From assembly GCF_002754245.1 (NCBI RefSeq), contig NZ_PEEX01000001.1, forward strand, positions 2,956,001 through 3,020,000: a stretch of DNA of 64,000 nt, in the 5' to 3' direction. The notes below the pieces were generated by a model. That model made no database searches. It saw nothing but the letters and a program-made list of their open reading frames with translations, and was not told where the DNA came from. Both the position numbers and the translations under genes were made by a program. Shown here piece after piece: positions 60,601 to 64,000 of the stretch (its first letter is position 1; each line of letters starts with the position of its first letter). Source of the DNA: Chryseobacterium sp. 52 (GTDB taxonomy: Bacteria; Bacteroidota; Bacteroidia; Flavobacteriales; Weeksellaceae).

Positions 60601-60969
60601 ATGAAGAAACTTTTTTTACTTCTTTTGACAGCTTTTTTATTTATCGGATGCAGCTCTGATGATGACACTATTTATGATTATATAGGAACATGGTCAGGAA
60701 AGTATACAGGAAGCGATGACGGAACCTGGAACCTTGTGGTAGCCAGCGATGGAAAAGTAACGGGGACCATGCATTCTACAGTAAATGATGAAAATTATAA
60801 TATTTCAGGACGCTTAACCGAAACCGGCGATCTTACTGCTGTAATCGGGCTTCCTGATGACGGAGAATTCAAAGGAACCCTTTCAAAAGAGAAAAAAGGT
60901 AACGGAAACTGGTCAAACGCTGTTCCTACACCGGCACGATACGGGACCTGGACAGGAGACAAAAAATAA
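60601..60969 (+). CDS. Small lipoprotein of unknown function
   Basis: A 122-residue lipoprotein with lipobox Leu-Phe-Ile-Gly-Cys (Cys17) followed by Ser-Ser-Asp-Asp-Asp, an acidic sequence often seen on Bacteroidota lipoproteins. The mature part is a small beta-rich domain: Gly-Thr-Trp-Ser-Gly-Lys-Tyr-Thr-Gly, Gly-Lys-Val-Thr-Gly-Thr-Met, and Phe-Lys-Gly-Thr-Leu, ending Thr-Trp-Thr-Gly-Asp. The repeated Gly-Thr-x-Gly strands suggest a lipocalin-like or META-like barrel, by inference. Single gene with a structured leader and a strong terminator. Confidence 0.85.
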   Translation: MKKLFLLLLTAFLFIGCSSDDDTIYDYIGTWSGKYTGSDDGTWNLVVASDGKVTGTMHSTVNDENYNISGRLTETGDLTAVIGLPDDGEFKGTLSKEKKGNGNWSNAVPTPARYGTWTGDKK

Positions 60970-60974
60970 AACAG

Positions 60975-61002
60975 AAAGCCTGCAGATTAATCTGCAGGCT
61001 TT
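60975..61002. terminator. Bidirectional terminator
   Basis: A perfect 13-bp stem (AAAGCCTGCAGAT and complement) with a 2-nt centre, T-run to the right and A-run to the left. It lies between convergent genes. Confidence 0.9.
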
Positions 61003-61007
61003 TTTAT

Positions 61008-61655
61008 TTAAATAAATCCCATATGGGTAATTTCATCCTTATTCTTCAAGACTAAAAAATAGAGCACAGGACGGTCTTCAGGAAAATACTTTTTAAAGTG
61101 AATCTCCTTTCCCTGATCTCTCAATAGTTTTTCTTCAAAATATTCAGCAGAATACACTTCAAAATCTGCATGTATGGTGATAAGCACTATTTCGTCTGCC
61201 AACAATTGATTGCCCAGGTTAAGAACCAGGTTTCCCTGTGCTTTCGAAATATAAGTTCCCGGAGAGATGTTTGCTTTTCCTCCAAATCTGAATTCTTTAA
61301 GCATTTTAAATCCTTCTTTATTCAAAAGACCATTTTGTACAGACCTTTGCCCTCTTTCTGAAACAGGATCGAGATCCTTGATGGCTGTCATCAGTTTGGC
61401 GAATTTTTGATAAAGCAGGGGATCTCCGGCTTCTTTAGTATAGCTTTCAATACAGTTTCGTATTGTTTTCCCGGCTTTGGAACAATGCCCGAATTCAGAG
61501 CTGTTCTGCCTTACTTTCTCATAAGAAGGACTCTTTTTAAAAGCAGTTTTATTAAATCCACTCTTTTTCCGGACCACATTTTTCCCGTTCAGGCTGTAAA
61601 AAACCAGATCGCCAATACTTCCTTTGATCTTTATTAAACTTTCATATGTTGCCAT
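61008..61655 (-). CDS. Protein of an uncharacterised Bacteroidota family
   Basis: A 215-residue protein without signal peptide or membrane segment. The N-terminus Ile-Lys-Gly-Ser-Ile-Gly-Asp-Leu-Val-Phe-Tyr-Ser-Leu-Asn-Gly-Lys-Asn-Val-Val-Arg (about 9-28) and the Ser-Glu-Phe-Gly-His-Cys-Ser-Lys-Ala-Gly-Lys-Thr-Ile-Arg block (about 53-66) recall a family I have seen only in this phylum and without known function. The start at 61655 (Met-Ala-Thr-Tyr-Glu) fits better than the ATG three codons upstream. Single gene; no operon. Confidence 0.75.
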   Translation of the reverse strand: MATYESLIKIKGSIGDLVFYSLNGKNVVRKKSGFNKTAFKKSPSYEKVRQNSSEFGHCSKAGKTIRNCIESYTKEAGDPLLYQKFAKLMTAIKDLDPVSERGQRSVQNGLLNKEGFKMLKEFRFGGKANISPGTYISKAQGNLVLNLGNQLLADEIVLITIHADFEVYSAEYFEEKLLRDQGKEIHFKKYFPEDRPVLYFLVLKNKDEITHMGFI

Positions 61656-61763
61656 AATGCACAATTGAATTCAAATATACTAATAATTAAAGGAGATTTA
61701 AACTTTAACATATATTTATTATATAGTTGTAGTATACTTATTATATAATTTGAATATAAAATG

Positions 61764-61771
61764 TATATTTG
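61764..61771 (+). promoter_or_regulatory. -7 box before the C40 peptidase gene
   Basis: TATATTTG matches TAnnTTTG, 30 nt before the start codon, in a very A/T-rich region. No -33 at the right spacing. Confidence 0.4.
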
Positions 61772-61801
61772 TATATAATTAGTTACTTCATTTAAAATCA
61801 G

Positions 61802-62380
61802 ATGACTATGATACCGGGATTATTTGAAAAAAACTTAAGAATAAAGCAGTTTTCAGTTCTGCTGATCGCTTCTGCTATTGCTGTTTCCTGCGGCTCATCC
61901 AAAAATGTATCTTCAAAAAAAAATACTGGAAACAAAACCGTTGTAAAAGCTGAAAATCTCCGAAAGCTGGATTCCGGATTTGACGGAAAGATTTCCAGAT
62001 CTATCAGTGATATTCTGAAAGATGCTGAAAAATATATCGGAACGCCGTATAAATTCGGAGGAAATACCTCTTCCGGTTTTGACTGTTCAGGGTTCACCGT
62101 AAAGGTTTTTGAGGAAAATGACTTTTCATTGCCGCGCAGATCGACTGATCAGGCAGATGCCGGGAAAAATATTGATATCAAAGAAGTGAAACCCGGAGAT
62201 CTTCTGTTTTTTGCTACAGCAGGAGGAAGCAGAGTTTCCCATGTGGGGATTGTTCATGATATCGGAGCCGATGGAGAAGTGAAATTTATTCATGCTTCCA
62301 CCTCAAAAGGAGTAATGATTTCTTCCCTGAACGAAAAATACTGGAATAAAGCTTACCTTCATGCTCAAAGAGTATTATAA
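61802..62380 (+). CDS. NlpC/P60 (C40) peptidase lipoprotein
   Basis: A 192-residue cell-wall hydrolase that cuts peptide cross-links in peptidoglycan. The lipobox Ala-Val-Ser-Cys places the lipid on Cys30. The C40 domain spans about 65-190 with the catalytic triad Cys95 (Phe-Asp-Cys-Ser-Gly-Phe), His147 (Val-Ser-His-Val-Gly-Ile) and His164 (Phe-Ile-His-Ala-Ser). A single domain with no SH3 module. A LytTR gene starts 22 nt later and may be cotranscribed. Confidence 0.94.
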   Translation: MTMIPGLFEKNLRIKQFSVLLIASAIAVSCGSSKNVSSKKNTGNKTVVKAENLRKLDSGFDGKISRSISDILKDAEKYIGTPYKFGGNTSSGFDCSGFTVKVFEENDFSLPRRSTDQADAGKNIDIKEVKPGDLLFFATAGGSRVSHVGIVHDIGADGEVKFIHASTSKGVMISSLNEKYWNKAYLHAQRVL

Positions 62381-62402
62381 TACACTGCAAACTGATTATT
62401 AA

Positions 62403-62729
62403 ATGGAGAACCGGACTTTTGCCTTTATTAAAACAGATAAAAAACTGGTGAAACTTTTCTTTAAAGACATTACCGTAATCAAAGGTTTGGGAAATTATGT
62501 AGAAATTTATACCCTGTCTCAAAAAAAGCATATCTATTATAAATCTCTTAAAGATTTGATTGAAAGTCTTCCCAATGAATTCATGAGAGTTCATCATTCT
62601 TATATAGTCAATTTATCCAATGTTGAATATTTCGAAGATAATCAGCTTGTATGCCGGGATCAGAAAATTGCTGTAGCCAAAAGTTACAAAGAATGTCTCA
62701 TTACAGCACTCAATACAATGATGCTCTGA
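62403..62729 (+). CDS. Stand-alone LytTR DNA-binding protein
   Basis: A 108-residue protein consisting only of a LytTR domain: Phe-Lys-Asp-Ile-Thr-Val-Ile-Lys-Gly-Leu-Gly-Asn-Tyr-Val-Glu-Ile-Tyr (about 20-36), Ser-Leu-Lys-Asp-Leu (about 48-52), and Phe-Met-Arg-Val-His-His-Ser-Tyr-Ile-Val-Asn-Leu (about 60-71), the usual motif. No receiver or membrane domain is attached and no histidine kinase is nearby. It may respond through the upstream peptidase lipoprotein gene or act constitutively; unknown. Confidence 0.92.
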   Translation: MENRTFAFIKTDKKLVKLFFKDITVIKGLGNYVEIYTLSQKKHIYYKSLKDLIESLPNEFMRVHHSYIVNLSNVEYFEDNQLVCRDQKIAVAKSYKECLITALNTMML

Positions 62730-62835
62730 ACACAACAGCATCAGTAAAATGCTATTCTGAATAATATTCTCCTCATCCTGCATAATAAATGGGTTAAAAC
62801 CGATTTATTCCCATTAGTTTCGTGAAAAATTAACA

Positions 62836-63207
62836 ATGGATAAAGCAGCAGCGTTAGATTACATCAACAATCACACAATTATTGAAATCAAAGCAGGAGA
62901 AGAGAGAACAACATTCCTGGAAATCTGGATGGTCACTGTTAATGACAGGATTTTTGCCAGATCCTGGGGGCTTGCAGAAAGAAGCTGGTACAATACTTTT
63001 TTAGAAAACTCCAAAGGTCAGATCAGGTGTGGGGAAAAAATATTCAATATACAGGCACTTGTTCCTACTGATATCAACGATCTTACTTCTGATATCAATA
63101 CCGCTTATTTAACAAAATATAATACGGGTTCAAATCTCAAATATTCAAAGGCAATTATCAAAGAAAAGCACATTGAAAAGACGATGGAGTTTGTCATTTG
63201 TGAATAA
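62836..63207 (+). CDS. DUF2255-like protein
   Basis: A 123-residue cytoplasmic protein. The segment Phe-Leu-Glu-Ile-Trp-Met-Val-Thr-Val-Asn-Asp-Arg-Ile-Phe-Ala-Arg-Ser-Trp-Gly (about 27-45) followed by Arg-Ser-Trp-Tyr matches the core of DUF2255, a split-barrel family related to flavin-reductase-type folds. Function unknown. Conserved-looking residues are mostly aromatic and Arg. It is separated from the LytTR gene by 106 nt and from dapD by a promoter. Confidence 0.75.
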   Translation: MDKAAALDYINNHTIIEIKAGEERTTFLEIWMVTVNDRIFARSWGLAERSWYNTFLENSKGQIRCGEKIFNIQALVPTDINDLTSDINTAYLTKYNTGSNLKYSKAIIKEKHIEKTMEFVICE

Positions 63208-63258
63208 CAATGATAAAAAGAACCGTAAATAATCACCTTTGAGGAGTCATCACCAAAC

Positions 63259-63289
63259 TTGTATACTAAAACAATCTTTTGTACTTTTG
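63259..63289 (+). promoter_or_regulatory. Promoter of dapD
   Basis: TTG (63259-63261), a 20-nt spacer and TACTTTTG (63282-63289) match the consensus, leaving a leader of about 50 nt. Confidence 0.8.
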
Positions 63290-63346
63290 ACCTTGAAAAC
63301 TGCGGGAAGTTGCAGAGATAATTTATACTAAAATCAAATAAGAAAC

Positions 63347-64000
63347 ATGTCGTTACAACAAACTATTGAAAACATTTGGGATAACAGAGATTTATTACAG
63401 AATGAAGACAGCCAGAAGGCGATAAGAGAAGTTATTTCTTTACTGGATTCCGGAGAACTTCGTGTTGCTCAGCCTACGGAAAACGGATGGCAGGTAAATG
63501 AATGGGTGAAGAAAGCCGTAGTAATGTATTTCCCGATCCAGAAGATGGAAACCATTGAAGTAGGTCCGTTTGAATTTCATGACAAAATTCCTTTGAAGAA
63601 AAATTACGCTGAAAAAGGAGTGAGAGTTGTACCGCATGCTATTGCCAGAGAAGGATCTTTCGTAGCTTCAGGAGTTATTTTAATGCCGTCTTATGTGAAT
63701 ATTGGGGCGTATGTGGATTCCGGAACAATGGTTGATACATGGGCTACCGTAGGAAGCTGTGCACAGATTGGTAAAAACGTTCACCTGAGTGGTGGTGTAG
63801 GTATCGGTGGAGTATTGGAACCTTTACAGGCAGCTCCGGTCATTATTGAAGACGATTGTTTTATCGGTTCAAGATGTATCGTGGTAGAAGGAGTTCACGT
63901 AGAAAAAGAAGCCGTATTGGGTGCTAATGTAGTATTGACCGCTTCTACAAAAATTATCGATGTTACAGGAGATACACCAATTGAAATCAAAGGTAGAGTT
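63347..64000 (+). CDS. dapD: Tetrahydrodipicolinate N-succinyltransferase (5' part)
   Basis: The first 218 codons are present and the frame is open at the right edge. DapD transfers succinyl from succinyl-CoA to tetrahydrodipicolinate in the succinylase branch of lysine and diaminopimelate synthesis. A helical N-terminus (Leu-Gln-Gln-Thr-Ile-Glu-Asn-Ile-Trp) is followed by left-handed beta-helix hexapeptides ([31 protein letters not shown]). About 50 residues are missing at the end. Confidence 0.95.
   Translation, partial: MSLQQTIENIWDNRDLLQNEDSQKAIREVISLLDSGELRVAQPTENGWQVNEWVKKAVVMYFPIQKMETIEVGPFEFHDKIPLKKNYAEKGVRVVPHAIAREGSFVASGVILMPSYVNIGAYVDSGTMVDTWATVGSCAQIGKNVHLSGGVGIGGVLEPLQAAPVIIEDDCFIGSRCIVVEGVHVEKEAVLGANVVLTASTKIIDVTGDTPIEIKGRV

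Overview
The window looks like the chromosome of a low-GC flavobacterium, most likely Chryseobacterium or a close relative in the Weeksellaceae. The reasons are a type IX secretion protein (PorQ), a TamL-type lipoprotein of the TamA/BamA superfamily, a fused CcsBA haem-handling protein, many short Bacteroidota-type signal peptides and lipoboxes, almost no Shine-Dalgarno sequences, and repeated promoters of the Bacteroidota form TTTG/TTG - 17 to 21 nt - TAnnTTTG. No phage, IS element, CRISPR array or rRNA operon was seen. There is one tRNA gene.

Layout. 1-3.3 kb: end of an unknown gene, a hairpin built from two perfect DnaA boxes, two tandem paralogous secreted proteins and an NAD(P)-binding protein. 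3.4-11.2 kb: uvrA, a small unit with a 16-codon ORF and a strong terminator, a TonB-dependent receptor with a DUF2490 partner, an HD hydrolase, a YegP-like protein and a secreted unknown. 11.2-17.8 kb: a fatty-acid beta-oxidation operon in the order marR-fadN-(S23 four-helix gene)-fadA-fadE on the minus strand, with two near-identical palindromic operators before marR and a repeat element in the gaps around fadA. 17.8-22.4 kb: FecE- and FecCD-type ABC transporter parts, a TlpA-like thioredoxin lipoprotein, a PaaE-like reductase and a SanA-like protein. 22.4-30.5 kb: tamL head to head with a TrmH-type methyltransferase, a three-gene membrane-stress-like cluster (unknown, holin-like, YtxH), cmk, porQ, pyrH and frr. 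30.5-37 kb: two secreted unknowns, then ftsK-lolA-LptF/G on the minus strand.

37-44 kb: a secreted isochorismatase-fold protein and a Crp/Fnr regulator behind a TTGA-N6-TCAA palindrome, ccsBA, an SPFH protein, a ribbon-helix-helix protein and a small membrane protein. 44-47.4 kb: lysine catabolism (piperideine-6-carboxylate/aminoadipate-semialdehyde dehydrogenase and lysine 6-aminotransferase). 47.5-54.4 kb: a GNAT enzyme, then a GbsR/MarR regulator with an RND tripartite efflux pump (adaptor, inner-membrane pump, outer-membrane channel). 54.6-56 kb: a GNAT-MarR pair and tRNA-Ala(GGC). 56-64 kb: a large secreted protein joining a zinc-phospholipase-C-like domain to long coiled coils, several orphan small proteins, a C40 peptidase lipoprotein, a stand-alone LytTR protein, a DUF2255-like protein and the start of dapD.

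The clearest regulatory result is that four regulator genes (MarR at 17.6 kb, Crp/Fnr at 37.9 kb, GbsR/MarR at 48.1 kb, MarR at 55.1 kb) each have a clean palindrome at the first promoter of their own operon. Three of these palindromes lie in the gap between the -33 and -7 elements or where the -33 should be. All functional statements are from reading sequence only. No database search or structure prediction was run.
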